DNA of 64,000 nt, taken from contig NZ_NPEA01000005.1 of NCBI RefSeq assembly GCF_002812205.1, positions 186,001 through 250,000 of the forward strand, given 5' to 3'. Each line of letters begins with the position of its first letter. The stretch's first letter is position 1. The notes beneath the pieces are model-generated. The model did not search any database, was not told the DNA's origin, and worked only from the letters and a program-made list of their open reading frames with translations. This document shows positions 1-9,462 of the stretch, piece by piece. The DNA is from Leptospira neocaledonica. Lineage in GTDB: Bacteria; Spirochaetota; Leptospiria; Leptospirales; Leptospiraceae. Made by a program: the position numbers and the translations under genes.

Positions 1-1
1 T

Positions 2-55
2 CGATTTGCTCATGTGCCCGGCGAGACGGAAAGGATTCCATTGCCTGAGCATTAG
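2..55 (+). CDS. Possible 3' end of a gene entering from the left
   Basis: Frame 2 is open from the window edge and ends at a TAG at 53-55, giving a tail reading RFAHVPGETERIPLPEH. It is too short to assign to a family. The minus strand also has an open frame across the same bases, so coding is a guess. The next 125 bases up to TypA show no clear gene. Confidence 0.25.
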   Translation, partial: RFAHVPGETERIPLPEH

Positions 56-180
56 ATCGTCAGGATCGTTTAAAACTGGCTATTAATAGCGATCTAATAG
101 GTTCTTTTTCATCTCTTTGAAAAGAATTTCCTAAAATTCCACCTTGTCACCCTGGCCACTGCGTAAATTTTGGTCATAGC

Positions 181-1995
181 ATGGAAATCCGCAATATCGC
201 CATTATCGCACACGTTGACCACGGTAAAACAACCCTTCTAGACGGCATTTTACGCCAAACCGGCGCAGTTACTGCCAAGGAAGATGGGGAAAGAATCATG
301 GATAGTAATGATCTCGAAAAAGAAAAAGGGATCACTATTAAAGCCAAAAATACTGCAGTTATTTATAAAGGAACTCGCATCAACGTAGTGGATACTCCAG
401 GTCACGCGGATTTCGGAGGAGAGGTGGAGAGGGTTCTTTCCACAGCGGATTCCTGCCTTCTTCTTGTAGACGCGTTCGACGGACCCATGCCTCAAACTAG
501 ATTCGTATTAGGTAAGTCCTTACAATTAGGACATAGACCTATCCTAGTCATCAATAAGATTGATAGAGATGGAGCTCGTCCTGATGCAGTCGTAGACATG
601 GTTTTCGATTTGTTCAGCGATTTAGGTGCAACCAATGAACAATTGGATTTTCCGATTGTATACGCATCTGCAAAACAAGGTTGGGCAGTCAGTAAATTGG
701 AAGATGCTCCAAGCACTAATTTAGATGCACTATTAGATACAGTGCTTTCACATGTTCCTCCAGTAAAAGCGAATATAGACGCTGCGTTACAATTCCAAGT
801 TACTTCCCTGGATTATAACGATTACGTGGGCCGTATTGCGATCGGTAAGATCTATAACGGAAGACTACAAAGAGGGATGAACGTAGTCCAACTTTCTCCC
901 AAAACAAACGGAAGAGACGAGACCCAAATTTTAAAAGTCACTAAATTATATAACTTTGAAGGTCTGAAACGTAACGAGATAGAAGAGGCGGAAGCCGGAG
1001 ACATCGTTGCGATTGCGGGACTACCGGATGTATTCATCGGAGACACTGTTTGTGAACCTGGAAAGCCTGCAGCAATGCCCGCTATCGAGGTAGAAGAACC
1101 TACTGTATCCATGTATTTTATGGTAAACAATTCTCCTTTTGCGAGCAAGGAGGGGAAATTCGTAACTACCAGAAATATCCGTGAACGTTTGGACAGAGAA
1201 TTAGAAACAAACGTAGCAATGCGTTTGGAAGAAACCGAAGACAAAGACCGCTTCAAGGTTTTAGGCCGAGGAGAATTACATCTTTCGGTACTCATTGAAA
1301 CCATGAGAAGAGAAGGTTTTGAACTACAAGTTTCCCGTCCTGAAGTAATCATCAAAAAGGGAGAAAACGGAGAAAAACTGGAGCCTTACGAGTATCTCGT
1401 AATGGATCTACCTGACCAATTCACAGGAAGTATTATCTCCGAGTTGAACCGTAGAAAGGGAGAGCTCCAATTGATGGACGCTCATCCGTCCGGAATGACA
1501 AGAGTAGAATTCGTAATTCCTACCAGAGGTATCATCGGTTTCAGAGGGTATTTTGTAACGGAAACCAAAGGAGAAGGAGTGGCATCCAGCCGTTTCCTTA
1601 GATTCGATCTTTATAAGGGAGAAATCCCAGGTAGAAAGAACGGAGCATTGATCTCTATGGACTCCGGAGAAACTACAGGTTACGCTCTTTGGAAAATCCA
1701 GGAAAGAGGGGAACTTCTTATCGATCCTCAAACCCCAGTGTATCCAGGAATGATTATTGGGATCCACTCCAGAGATAATGATCTGGAAGTGAACCCGGTA
1801 AAAGAGAAAAAACTGACGAACGTAAGATCCTCCGGAGCAGATGAAGCGATCCGTTTAATTCCACCTCGCAAATTCAGCTTAGAGCAGAATATCGAATTCT
1901 TGGACGACGATGAACTTTTGGAAGTAACTCCTCAAAGTCTACGTCTTCGTAAAAAACACTTAGATGCAAACATGAGAAAACGTGCTGCCAAATAA
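181..1995 (+). CDS. typA: Translational GTPase TypA/BipA
   Basis: This is a ribosome-associated GTPase of the EF-G family, linked in other bacteria to ribosome assembly and stress adaptation. The 604 residues match the usual length of about 600. The G1 motif is AHVDHGKTT near residues 10-18. The switch region EKEKGITI, the G3 motif [11 protein letters not shown] near 71-81 and the G4 motif NKID near 125 are all intact. EF-G-like domains III and V follow, then the TypA-specific C-terminal part (RGIIGFRG, then [15 protein letters not shown]). It stands alone, with a rho-independent terminator about 30 bases after its stop. Assignment is secure by overall family resemblance. Confidence 0.97.
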   Translation: MEIRNIAIIAHVDHGKTTLLDGILRQTGAVTAKEDGERIMDSNDLEKEKGITIKAKNTAVIYKGTRINVVDTPGHADFGGEVERVLSTADSCLLLVDAFDGPMPQTRFVLGKSLQLGHRPILVINKIDRDGARPDAVVDMVFDLFSDLGATNEQLDFPIVYASAKQGWAVSKLEDAPSTNLDALLDTVLSHVPPVKANIDAALQFQVTSLDYNDYVGRIAIGKIYNGRLQRGMNVVQLSPKTNGRDETQILKVTKLYNFEGLKRNEIEEAEAGDIVAIAGLPDVFIGDTVCEPGKPAAMPAIEVEEPTVSMYFMVNNSPFASKEGKFVTTRNIRERLDRELETNVAMRLEETEDKDRFKVLGRGELHLSVLIETMRREGFELQVSRPEVIIKKGENGEKLEPYEYLVMDLPDQFTGSIISELNRRKGELQLMDAHPSGMTRVEFVIPTRGIIGFRGYFVTETKGEGVASSRFLRFDLYKGEIPGRKNGALISMDSGETTGYALWKIQERGELLIDPQTPVYPGMIIGIHSRDNDLEVNPVKEKKLTNVRSSGADEAIRLIPPRKFSLEQNIEFLDDDELLEVTPQSLRLRKKHLDANMRKRAAK

Positions 1996-2025
1996 TCAGT
2001 TTCTGAAAAGTTATTTAAAGAAGAA

Positions 2026-2050
2026 GGCTCGCTTAGGCGGGCCTTTTTTT
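2026..2050 (+). terminator. Rho-independent terminator of typA
   Basis: A seven-pair GC-rich stem (GGCTCGC / GCGGGCC, one G-U pair) with a TTAG loop is followed directly by seven T residues. It lies 31 bases after the typA stop. Confidence 0.85.
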
Positions 2051-2408
2051 GTCCTTCCTACTGTATCGATCGTTACAATAAATTAGCTACACCAAATGTA
2101 GTAAAACATATTATAATTTCAGAATATTCCCTTTCTTTATTTTTAATTGAACGATCGGTTTAAGATCATTTTTTCTTTTACACTTATAATTCTCTTATTT
2201 TCTCAATTGACAATTTAACACTGTTCTATAATTCCCTTTGTGGGCCGGAGACACAGAAGAGGTGGACAAAGGTTCAAATAGCAAACGTTCGAAATTAAAA
2301 AACTAAATCGATTGTTTGTTATATATAAAGAACTCCTTCCTAAAGAGGCAAAGCCCAGGGAAGTGAGATCCGTAGAGAGAATAGTTTAAAAGAAGAGGGT
2401 TAAGGAGA
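2051..2408. other. AT-rich intergenic leader before the lipase gene
   Basis: No open frame with coding character is seen. The segment is AT-rich, and its second half is probably the untranslated leader of the lipase mRNA. The best promoter-like pair is at 2207-2232. A purine-rich run 'ggttaaggag' supplies the ribosome site directly before 2409. Confidence 0.5.
2207..2232 (+). promoter_or_regulatory. Promoter-like -35/-10 pair upstream of the lipase gene
   Basis: TTGACA at 2207-2212 and TATAAT at 2227-2232 both match the sigma-70 consensus exactly. The spacer is only 14 bases instead of about 17, which weakens the call. The pair would leave a leader of about 170 bases before the lipase start. 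Confidence 0.35.
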
Positions 2409-3329
2409 ATGTTAAAAAGAGCAAAGTTAATGGTAGCTGGGGTTCTATTCCTAGCAGCGGGAGCAGTGAGCGCGTCTGGTGGAGGTTCTTCAAGTAAACC
2501 TTTAGCAGGAGCTTATCCGATCGTAATGACTCATGGAATTTTCGGTTGGGGTAAATCTACTGGTATTGTTGATTATTGGGGCGGAAACGCAGCTTATCTT
2601 CAATCTCAAGGGGCCACTGTTCTCACTCCTACTGTGACCGCTACAAACTCTTCTGCAGCAAGAGCTGCTCAGTTGAAAACAGCGATCCAAACTGCAATGG
2701 CAGCTAATAATTATACCGGAAAAGTCCATATCCTCGGACATTCCCAAGGTGGATTGGACGCTCGTTATCTTGTATCAAATCTTAGTTTTGCAAGTAAAGT
2801 CGCAACTCTTACCACAATCAACACTCCTCACAAAGGAAGTCCGGTTGCAAGCGTGATAGAAGCTGTGATCCCTAGTTGGGCTCTCCCTTACGTAGGAACT
2901 GTGGTAAATACTTTGGTAGGCGTTGTTTACGGCCAATCTAGCCAAAACGCTGTTGCCGCATTAAAACTTCTAACTGTGAGCGGAGCTACTTCTTTTAACG
3001 CAAGTGTTCCGAATGCTTCCGGAGTTAAGTATTTCTCTTACGGATCATACATGATCGGGAATGATCTTATCCAACACCCTGCAATGGGACTTCTTGCACC
3101 TATTTGTTCCATCGGAGCACCTTTCTACGGAATGAGTGTATGGAATGACGGTGTGGTTCCTGATGATTCTCAAAGATGGGGAACCTGGAAAGGTGGTCCT
3201 TCTTACGGAATTCTTACTACAGGTGTAGACCACTTAGAAGCAACCAACGCATTATACCTTGGACAGGCTTGGTATGATACTAACGGTTATTTCTTAAAAA
3301 TGGCTTCTAACGCAAAAAGTAATCAATAA
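2409..3329 (+). CDS. Secreted triacylglycerol lipase (family I, LipA-like)
   Basis: This alpha/beta-hydrolase is predicted to cleave ester bonds of triglycerides outside the cytoplasm. The first 23 residues form a signal peptide ending near SAS, followed by a Gly/Ser-rich stretch. The oxyanion-loop motif THGIFGWG (41-48) and the nucleophile elbow GHSQGG (Ser112) match Pseudomonas-type family I lipases. By the same comparison NDGVV carries the acid (Asp247) and VDHLEATN carries the base (His275). Two bases of the His loop that bind calcium in LipA are approximated here by Glu277. The ribosome site is 'aaggag' just before the ATG. No lipase-specific foldase gene is adjacent. The length of 306 is normal for the family. 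Confidence 0.9.
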   Translation: MLKRAKLMVAGVLFLAAGAVSASGGGSSSKPLAGAYPIVMTHGIFGWGKSTGIVDYWGGNAAYLQSQGATVLTPTVTATNSSAARAAQLKTAIQTAMAANNYTGKVHILGHSQGGLDARYLVSNLSFASKVATLTTINTPHKGSPVASVIEAVIPSWALPYVGTVVNTLVGVVYGQSSQNAVAALKLLTVSGATSFNASVPNASGVKYFSYGSYMIGNDLIQHPAMGLLAPICSIGAPFYGMSVWNDGVVPDDSQRWGTWKGGPSYGILTTGVDHLEATNALYLGQAWYDTNGYFLKMASNAKSNQ

Positions 3330-3360
3330 GAAGCCAGTTTCGATCTCGTAAAATAGGATG

Positions 3361-3386
3361 CGCCTCCGTTCGGAGGCGTTTTTTTT
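3361..3386 (+). terminator. Rho-independent terminator of the lipase gene
   Basis: A perfect seven-pair stem CGCCTCC / GGAGGCG with a GTTC loop is followed by nine T residues, 31 bases after the lipase stop. Confidence 0.9.
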
Positions 3387-3397
3387 TATCCTCAAAT

Positions 3398-3413
3398 AGT
3401 AAGTATACTTATT
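3398..3413. promoter_or_regulatory. Operator-like palindrome, distal copy
   Basis: AGTAAGTATACTTATT contains the perfect 12-base core TAAGTATACTTA. The same half-sites (AGTAAG...CTTA) recur at 3459-3474, 61 bases centre to centre. It sits between the lipase terminator and the SRPBCC operon and is a likely site for that operon's MarR regulator. Confidence 0.55.
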
Positions 3414-3452
3414 AAATTACTTGCATGATATGTGCGCTTAGTATATAGATGT

Positions 3453-3480
3453 CCATATAGTAAGCACACTTACTATATGG
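3453..3480. promoter_or_regulatory. 28-base palindromic operator directly before the SRPBCC-EVE-MarR operon
   Basis: Two perfect 12-base arms (CCATATAGTAAG and CTTACTATATGG) flank the four bases CACA. The palindrome ends nine bases before the ATG of the first gene, so a bound repressor would cover the transcription start or ribosome site. MarR proteins bind such 16-20 base palindromes and usually control their own operon. A MarR gene is the last gene of this operon, so autoregulation is inferred. Confidence 0.7.
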
Positions 3481-3489
3481 AGGAATACA

Positions 3490-3915
3490 ATGTGGAAGTA
3501 CGAGTATAATACAACAGTAAAAGGAATAGATGCAGAATCCCTTTGGAAAGCGAGGGCCGATGTTGCGAACTGGCCTACATGGGATTCGGACATTGAATGG
3601 ACTAAGATAGAAGGAGAAGTTTCAGTAGGTAAGGAATTTGTCCTAAAACCTAAGGGAGGATTTGTCTGTAAGGTTCTGATCACTGAATCTGAAAAACCCT
3701 TTGTATTTGGAGACGTGACCTATCTGACTGGGGCAAAAATGAAATTTTTACATTCTTTTAAACCGAGCCAAGAAGGAACGGAGATAAAAGTGGAGCTTAG
3801 TATTTCGGGTCCTCTAGGCTTTCTTTGGAAAAAAATCATTGGCGAAGAACAGGCTAAGGGGATGGAAAAAGAAATCAGCAGGTTTGCCGAATTAGTCAGG
3901 GAAGAAGTAAGATGA
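3490..3915 (+). CDS. SRPBCC (START-like) domain protein
   Basis: This 141-residue protein consists of one SRPBCC / polyketide-cyclase-like fold, which makes a deep hydrophobic pocket for small ligands. The N-terminal strand and helix (AESLWKARADVANWPTWDSDIEW) and the later GTEIKVELSISGPLGFLWKKIIG segment are typical of the family. No catalytic residue can be assigned and the ligand is unknown. The gene is preceded by 'gagga' and by the palindromic operator. Its TGA overlaps the ATG of the EVE gene (ATGA), so the three genes are probably translated together. A role in sensing or handling the compound detected by the MarR protein is only inference. Confidence 0.8.
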   Translation: MWKYEYNTTVKGIDAESLWKARADVANWPTWDSDIEWTKIEGEVSVGKEFVLKPKGGFVCKVLITESEKPFVFGDVTYLTGAKMKFLHSFKPSQEGTEIKVELSISGPLGFLWKKIIGEEQAKGMEKEISRFAELVREEVR

Positions 3916-4358
3916 GTAGATACTGGATAGTAGTCGCTTCCAAGGAACATTCTATCATCGGAATGTCCGAAGGAATTGTCCAAGCCTGTCACGGTAAAAA
4001 AGCTCCTTTGGCTAAAATGAAAAAAGGGGATTGGGTCTTAGTGTATTCTTCTAAAGAAAACTTTGGGGCCAAAACTCCTTATCGAAAATTCACTTCGATC
4101 GGGCGCATTGAAGATGATTCGGTCTATTCTTTCCAAATGAGCCCGGATTTTTGTCCGTTTCGCAGAAACGTTACATACTATCAGGCAGAAGAAACTGATA
4201 TTTTACCCTTGGTGCCATCTTTGGATTTTATCCGAAATAAAAAGTCCTGGGGTTTTCCGTTTCGTTTCGGATTTTTGGAAATCGGGCCGAAAGATTTCGA
4301 ACTGATTTCGGAAAGGATGGGTATAAGTGTCGAAGGAAAAAATATTCAGATACGATAA
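3912..4358 (+). CDS. EVE domain-containing protein (UPF0310 type)
   Basis: The 148-residue protein is a single EVE domain, a PUA-like fold that in characterised members recognises modified bases in nucleic acids. The family signatures are present: MSRYWIVVAS at the start, QACHGKKAPLAKMKKGDW in the middle, then VYSSKE and TSIGRIED. The start ATG overlaps the stop of the SRPBCC gene by four bases, and the 3' end overlaps the MarR gene by 32 bases. Stand-alone EVE proteins are widespread and their biological role is mostly unknown. No restriction gene is nearby, so a defence role is not supported here. Confidence 0.85.
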   Translation: MSRYWIVVASKEHSIIGMSEGIVQACHGKKAPLAKMKKGDWVLVYSSKENFGAKTPYRKFTSIGRIEDDSVYSFQMSPDFCPFRRNVTYYQAEETDILPLVPSLDFIRNKKSWGFPFRFGFLEIGPKDFELISERMGISVEGKNIQIR

Positions 4359-4776
4359 GTCCGACGATAGTCCTGGATTTTTGTTATGGCAAGTCACGAA
4401 TCTTTGGCAAAGGGAGATCCGGAAGGTTTTGGAACCTTTGGATCTTACCCATGCTCAGTTCGTTCTTCTGGCGGTGACTCATTGGTTGGAACTCCATGAA
4501 GAAGAGACTACACAAATCAAAATTGCAGATAGGGCAAAAACGGATCCGATGACCACTTCTACCGTGCTTAGAACTTTAGAATCCAAAAAGTTAGTCAAAC
4601 GTATCTCTCATGAGACTGATACCCGGGCAAAATTAGTAAAGAGTACTCAAGAAGGCCAAAAGATATTAAAGCAAGCAGTCAAAGTGGTGGAAGATTTTGA
4701 TGAGAACTTCTTCTCCATTTTGGGAGGGAAAAGAAAGGATATGGTCTCCGGTTTGCAGATACTTTCCCGAAAATGA
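4327..4776 (+). CDS. MarR family transcriptional regulator
   Basis: The 149-residue winged-helix protein has the MarR layout: N-terminal dimerisation helix (LLWQVTNLWQREIRKVLEPLDLTHAQFVLL), recognition helix region TDPMTTSTVLRTLESKKLVKR, and a wing with the DTRAKLVKST motif. The start is GTG, inside the end of the EVE gene. It closes the three-gene operon that begins at 3490. Two matching palindromes upstream of the operon (3398-3413 and 3453-3480) are the obvious binding sites, giving ligand-relieved autorepression by analogy with the family. Confidence 0.9.
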   Translation: MSKEKIFRYDKSDDSPGFLLWQVTNLWQREIRKVLEPLDLTHAQFVLLAVTHWLELHEEETTQIKIADRAKTDPMTTSTVLRTLESKKLVKRISHETDTRAKLVKSTQEGQKILKQAVKVVEDFDENFFSILGGKRKDMVSGLQILSRK

Positions 4777-4835
4777 TCCGGAAAAGTATCTTAAGAGCCT
4801 ATCCGAAAAGGGCTCTTGAAGAAGGTTTGTTAGAC

Positions 4836-5804
4836 TTATTCTTTTGTCTTAAGTTTTTCAAGCTCCCGGATCAGCTCCTCTTTGGAAACGTTTGGGTCCT
4901 GTTTTAGTCTTCGGATCAGTTCGTCCGTACTCTCTTTTTGAGAGATTGTTTTGCTATCTACAACCCCATCTAAAATTAGAGAGGAGAAGTTTTGGATCTC
5001 TGGAGGCGCAATTCCGGGTTTGGTCTTGTTTAATTCTACAACCGCAACGTGTTCGAAAACTTCCTGAACCTGACCTGGAAATTCAGCGATCTTGATAGGA
5101 GTTCCTACAGATAAAGGATCTGTGGTTGAAAATAATGCGAAGAAGTTTTGCCTCCCTTCGGTTTGGGGAAATGCTTCGGCATCCAAAGGAAATAATATTA
5201 CTCCAGCTACCTCGTTATCTATGGTCTTTTTGAATTTTCCTAGATTGATGGAGACTCTTCCCAAGAGAGGATTACCTATTCTTCTGTAAACATCTCCGTT
5301 TGAAAATACGATGGCGTTTTTATCCTGAGAAAGTTCAGCGGATCTTCCGGTTCCTTCTCCTAATAATTTCGCGAATTCTCTTACCTTTACAAATGGACCG
5401 AAAGAACGAACCTCCCAGCTTTTAGGATCGTCGGAATTTTTGCCGTGGTATTTGCGATGGAATTCTCTGCCGATGGTTTCGAAAAATAAAAGTTCTCTAT
5501 CACTGGTTTGTACTTTTCCGGATTTAACTTTTAATTCTTCCCTGTTTTCACTAATGCTAAATTGGAGTCTGGTTAAGATTTCGTTGGAGAATTCCATTTC
5601 TCCTTTTGCGGTACGTCGGATCCAAAGAGTTTGTATTTTGATTTTTCCGTTTTTGAACCATTCTTTCGATTTTTCGTTCACATAAAATCCTGCCAGTTCC
5701 GGCATTGCCTGTGTGGGCTTACCTCTTAAACTATCTCCGCAGTTCCCGATAATAGCGAACATGGTTAAAAGAAATACATTTATTTTGAAACGGTTTCGAA
5801 ACAT
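4836..5804 (-). CDS. Lipoprotein of unknown function
   Basis: I do not recognise a family. The N-terminus has a basic start, a hydrophobic core and a lipobox-like IIGNC ending at Cys22, so it is probably lipid-anchored. The middle is rich in beta-strand patterns. The last 30 residues are charged and helical (ELIRRLKQDPNVSKEELIRELEKL). The gene is convergent with the MarR operon; a weak hairpin (AAGAGCC / GGCTCTT, 4793-4817) lies between them. It is divergent from the cyclase gene. Confidence 0.75.
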   Translation of the reverse strand: MFRNRFKINVFLLTMFAIIGNCGDSLRGKPTQAMPELAGFYVNEKSKEWFKNGKIKIQTLWIRRTAKGEMEFSNEILTRLQFSISENREELKVKSGKVQTSDRELLFFETIGREFHRKYHGKNSDDPKSWEVRSFGPFVKVREFAKLLGEGTGRSAELSQDKNAIVFSNGDVYRRIGNPLLGRVSINLGKFKKTIDNEVAGVILFPLDAEAFPQTEGRQNFFALFSTTDPLSVGTPIKIAEFPGQVQEVFEHVAVVELNKTKPGIAPPEIQNFSSLILDGVVDSKTISQKESTDELIRRLKQDPNVSKEELIRELEKLKTKE

Positions 5805-5907
5805 TTGAATTACGTTAGTTTTCTATCGAAAAGGGTAAAGAAAAAAAAGAAATCCATATTATCTTGACAAAGTCGTCGTTTTAATAGATCACTGAGCGAG
5901 AAAAACA

Positions 5908-7989
5908 ATGGACTCTGAGCCGACAGCTTTTCGCCTTCAATATTTATTTTCCGTAATTTTCTGTATCTTCTTAGTTTCTTGCTCGTCCGCAGATATGCCA
6001 ACAGCCCAAAAAGGGATCTTGGATTTAACCCGTTGGGATTACAGGTCCAACCCTACCATCAATCTGCAGGGAGATTGGTCTTTTTTTCCGAATACATTCG
6101 ATCCGGATCTTAATTCCGAAAAGTCTACTGAATTCCGTAAGATCCCGGGAGTTTGGCCTGGTACAGGTTATGCACTTCTCAAGTTAAAAATACTTCTCCC
6201 GGAAAAGCATGGGCGTTTAGCAATCTATTCCAAACATCAAGCGACCGCTTTCGAAATTTTGGTAAACGGTGTGTCTGCCGGTAGTTCAGGAAAACCGGGA
6301 ACTTCTTTCGAAACCAGTAATCCGGATAATCGGCCTGTTTATTATGAATGGGACGAGTCCACTAAGGAAGTGGATATTAGTTTCAAAATTTCTAATTTTC
6401 ATCATAGGTTGACTGGACTTTGGTTTGATATCCGTTTTGGAGATGCTACGTCTCTTTATAAAGAAACTTTAATACTTAGAGATTGGGATCTTTTTTTATC
6501 CGGTCTTTTTTTCATGTCCACTATCTACCATCTTGGTATTTTCTTTCTTAGGAGACAGGACCGTACTCCTCTTGTATTTGCTTTATTCTGCTTTTGTTTA
6601 TTCCTTCGTTTGTTTGTGACTGAGGAAAAATTGATCCAATTCTATTTTCCTTGGGTGGGATACACTCTTTCCATGAATTTGGAATATCTTACCATGTATG
6701 CCGCCTTACCTTTAGGACTTCATTTTCTAAGGCATTCCTTTCCGGCTTATTTCCCCCAAAGATGGATGTTATTATTTTATCTGATCGCCTTTACATTTTC
6801 CTTAAGTACACTTTTTCCTTTTCCAATGGCTTCCAGACCTGTTCCTTATTATCAGATGGTCTTTTTGGGAGGCGTAGCATTTGCGATTATAGTACTTTTT
6901 AGAGCGATCATCCATGGAGAGCAATATTCTATTCCGATCGGATTTGCTATCTGTGCATTGATATTGGCCGGGATTTTCGATATGCTCGCCGCGAGACAGA
7001 TCATATTCGCAAGATTTATTATTCCTATTGGATTGTTTGTCGCCATTCTTACCCAGACATTCATTCTTTCTTCCAGATATAGAGATCTGTATAGAGAAAA
7101 GGAAAAATTATCGGATCGCCTGCAACGTTTGAACGAGACTTACAGTAGATTTGTGCCTATCAGCTTTTTAGAATTTTTGGGAAAAGGGAAGCTGGAGGAT
7201 ATGAGACCGGGGGATCAGATCAAAAAGGAAATGACCATCCTATTTGCGGATATCAGGTCCTTTACCGAGATTTCGGAAAGTCTGGATTCTAAGGAAAGTT
7301 TTGAATTATTAAATTCTTATATTTCAGAGATGGAACCCCTCATTCAATCCAATCATGGTTTCGTAGATAAATATTTCGGGGACGCGATTATGGCCCTTTT
7401 CCCTGAAAGTTCTGATGATGCTGTAAATGCTGCCATCTCCATGCAAAATCGTATTTTAGATTATAACCAAAGAAGAATGGACCAAGGAAATCGTGCGATC
7501 GGAGTTGGGATCGGGATCCATACAGGTTCTTTGATGATGGGTTTGGTGGGTTCGGGAGATCGTATGGAAAGTACAGTGATCTCCGATGCGGTTCATCTGG
7601 CTTCTAAATTGGAAACTTTGAATAAATATTACGGTTCTAATATATTGATCAGTGAAGATACTTATTCTAAATTAAAATCTTCGGACAAGTTCTTACTTCG
7701 TAAATTGGATAAACTCAAATTTAGAGGGAAGGAAGATCATAGAGCAATCTATGAACTGGGAGATCATTTGAGCAAAACCGAAAAAGAAGCATTCCTGCTG
7801 TCGAAAAGTAATTTTGAAAGGGGAGTGGAACTTTTCCATTTCGGAAAATATTTGGACTCAGGAGAATCTTTCAGAGAAGCTCTTAGGATCTATTCCGGAG
7901 ACAGGGCTGCGAACTTATATTTAAAACGTTGTATGGAACAAATTTATTCTTCCACTGTAAAAGTGCAGCCCGGTCCGGACCTAGCTTAA
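5908..7989 (+). CDS. Membrane-bound class III adenylate/guanylate cyclase with 7TMR-DISM sensor
   Basis: The 693-residue protein is predicted to make cyclic nucleotide in response to an extracytoplasmic signal. After a signal-like N-terminus (a lipobox-like LVSC at Cys25) comes a DISMED2-like beta domain to about residue 180, then seven hydrophobic segments (about 190-390) forming a 7TMR-DISM module. A short coiled linker leads to the cyclase catalytic domain. The two metal-binding aspartates are seen in LFADIRSFTE (Asp448) and FGDAIMALFP (Asp492). A helical, TPR-like tail (about 630-680, FHFGKYLDSGESFREALRIY) closes the protein. The substrate (ATP or GTP) cannot be settled by eye. Such proteins are numerous in Leptospira. 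Confidence 0.9.
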   Translation: MDSEPTAFRLQYLFSVIFCIFLVSCSSADMPTAQKGILDLTRWDYRSNPTINLQGDWSFFPNTFDPDLNSEKSTEFRKIPGVWPGTGYALLKLKILLPEKHGRLAIYSKHQATAFEILVNGVSAGSSGKPGTSFETSNPDNRPVYYEWDESTKEVDISFKISNFHHRLTGLWFDIRFGDATSLYKETLILRDWDLFLSGLFFMSTIYHLGIFFLRRQDRTPLVFALFCFCLFLRLFVTEEKLIQFYFPWVGYTLSMNLEYLTMYAALPLGLHFLRHSFPAYFPQRWMLLFYLIAFTFSLSTLFPFPMASRPVPYYQMVFLGGVAFAIIVLFRAIIHGEQYSIPIGFAICALILAGIFDMLAARQIIFARFIIPIGLFVAILTQTFILSSRYRDLYREKEKLSDRLQRLNETYSRFVPISFLEFLGKGKLEDMRPGDQIKKEMTILFADIRSFTEISESLDSKESFELLNSYISEMEPLIQSNHGFVDKYFGDAIMALFPESSDDAVNAAISMQNRILDYNQRRMDQGNRAIGVGIGIHTGSLMMGLVGSGDRMESTVISDAVHLASKLETLNKYYGSNILISEDTYSKLKSSDKFLLRKLDKLKFRGKEDHRAIYELGDHLSKTEKEAFLLSKSNFERGVELFHFGKYLDSGESFREALRIYSGDRAANLYLKRCMEQIYSSTVKVQPGPDLA

Positions 7990-7996
7990 TATTAGA

Positions 7997-9349
7997 TTAT
8001 TCTCCATTTAAGAATAGAGTTTCTTCGATATCTTCCCCAGAATCTTCGGAAGCCGAATCTAAGGACTTGCGAACCTTGGCACCTAGTTTGCGAATATTCT
8101 CCGCTCTTCCTAGTAGATTTCCTCGTCCTGACTTTAATTTTCCTAGAACTGCATCATAATTTTCTCTAGATTTGTCTATGGATCTTCCAAGGGTTTCAAG
8201 AGCATTAACTATCTCTACGATCTTGTCGTACATCTTCCCGGATTCTTCTGCAATCTGTTCCGAGTTTTTGTTTTGTTTTTCCTTTCTCCAAAGATTGGCC
8301 ACCATCTTTAAGGAAACCATTAGAGTAGAAGGAGTGACTATCAGTATATTCTTTGCATAAGCATCTTCTAAAAATTTAGGATCTGTTCGAACAGCCTCGT
8401 AATAAGAAGGTTCCACAGGAAGGAACATCAGCACAAAATCCAGAGATTCTATTCCATACAGAGACTGATAATTTTTCTTATATAATCCCGAGACATGTTC
8501 GTACAAACTTTTGAGATGTCTTTGGAGTGCAGCCTTTTTTATATCTTCCGTTTCTGCAGAAGCGTATTCCACATAAGCTGTTAAGGAAACCTTAGAGTCT
8601 ATAACGATCGATTTTCCGGAAGGAAGTTTGACAACTATGTCCGGCCTTAATCTTCCGTCTTCAGTTTGTACGGATTCTTGCGCTGTGTATTCTCTTCCTT
8701 TGACTAGGCCGCTATTTTGAAGGATATTTTCGAGTATTCCTTCTCCCCAATCTCCTTGTGTCTTAGAATTTCCTTTCAGAGCGGAGGCCAGATTTTTGGC
8801 GTCTTCTGAAAGTGTTTTATTCATTTCTAATAGATTATTGATTTGAGCCTTTAAGTTTGCTGTATCATCCTTATGCTCTTTATGAGAAAGTTCTACTTTG
8901 ACTCCGAACTTTTCTATTTCTTCCTTAAAAGGACGAAGTAGGTCAGTCATCTTTTCATGGGTTTGCTGGTTGAACTTTTGGGAATTGTCCAGTAGAGCTT
9001 GGTTAGCTGCATGTTTGAACTTTTCGTCCAACTTGGACATGAGTTCTTCGAATTCTCTCTTTTGGTTCTCTAATCTTTCTTTCAAAAGATCAGATTCCTT
9101 TTTCATGGCTTGGTAATAGCCGATCGCTTTTTCCGTTTTTTCGGAATTCTCTTTGAACTCTTTTTCTAACTGAAGGATCCTTTCTTTGGATCTTTGTTCA
9201 GAGGTGAGAAGTCCCGCTCTTTCTAATTTTAACTTTTCGTGTTCATTCGGATTGATCCCAGACTCTTTGGAATAGAGTGCTTTTGCCAAGAAGAATGCCA
9301 AGCCAAAGCCGATGAGAAGACCGGTGAGTAATACGATTGCAAATTCCAT
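7997..9349 (-). CDS. rmuC: DNA recombination protein RmuC
   Basis: RmuC proteins are thought to limit inversions and rearrangements and resemble nucleases. A single N-terminal membrane segment (residues 3-22) is followed by a long coiled coil (about 35-190). The conserved RmuC catalytic-like region follows, with GDWGEGILENIL, RPDIVVKLPSGKSIVIDSKVSLTAY and LMFLPVEPSYYEA. The length of 450 is usual. The gene is convergent with the cyclase gene, seven bases apart, and reads away from the helicase spacer. Confidence 0.93.
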   Translation of the reverse strand: MEFAIVLLTGLLIGFGLAFFLAKALYSKESGINPNEHEKLKLERAGLLTSEQRSKERILQLEKEFKENSEKTEKAIGYYQAMKKESDLLKERLENQKREFEELMSKLDEKFKHAANQALLDNSQKFNQQTHEKMTDLLRPFKEEIEKFGVKVELSHKEHKDDTANLKAQINNLLEMNKTLSEDAKNLASALKGNSKTQGDWGEGILENILQNSGLVKGREYTAQESVQTEDGRLRPDIVVKLPSGKSIVIDSKVSLTAYVEYASAETEDIKKAALQRHLKSLYEHVSGLYKKNYQSLYGIESLDFVLMFLPVEPSYYEAVRTDPKFLEDAYAKNILIVTPSTLMVSLKMVANLWRKEKQNKNSEQIAEESGKMYDKIVEIVNALETLGRSIDKSRENYDAVLGKLKSGRGNLLGRAENIRKLGAKVRKSLDSASEDSGEDIEETLFLNGE

Positions 9350-9462
9350 TTTGACTCCTTTTTGGAATTCGGTACAATTCAGGATACCTTATTTCCAGGA
9401 TAGAATTTCCATTTTATGGGGACCCCGGACAAATCCGGAGCCCTTTGTGAAAATTTAAGAAA

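Noticed and set aside
3912..4358. EVE protein as part of a restriction-type phage defence system
   Set aside because: No McrBC, restriction or methyltransferase gene is adjacent; the neighbours are an SRPBCC protein and a MarR regulator.
4793..4817. Hairpin between the MarR and lipoprotein genes as a terminator
   Set aside because: The stem is good, but neither strand has a T-run after it, so it is mentioned only with the neighbouring gene.
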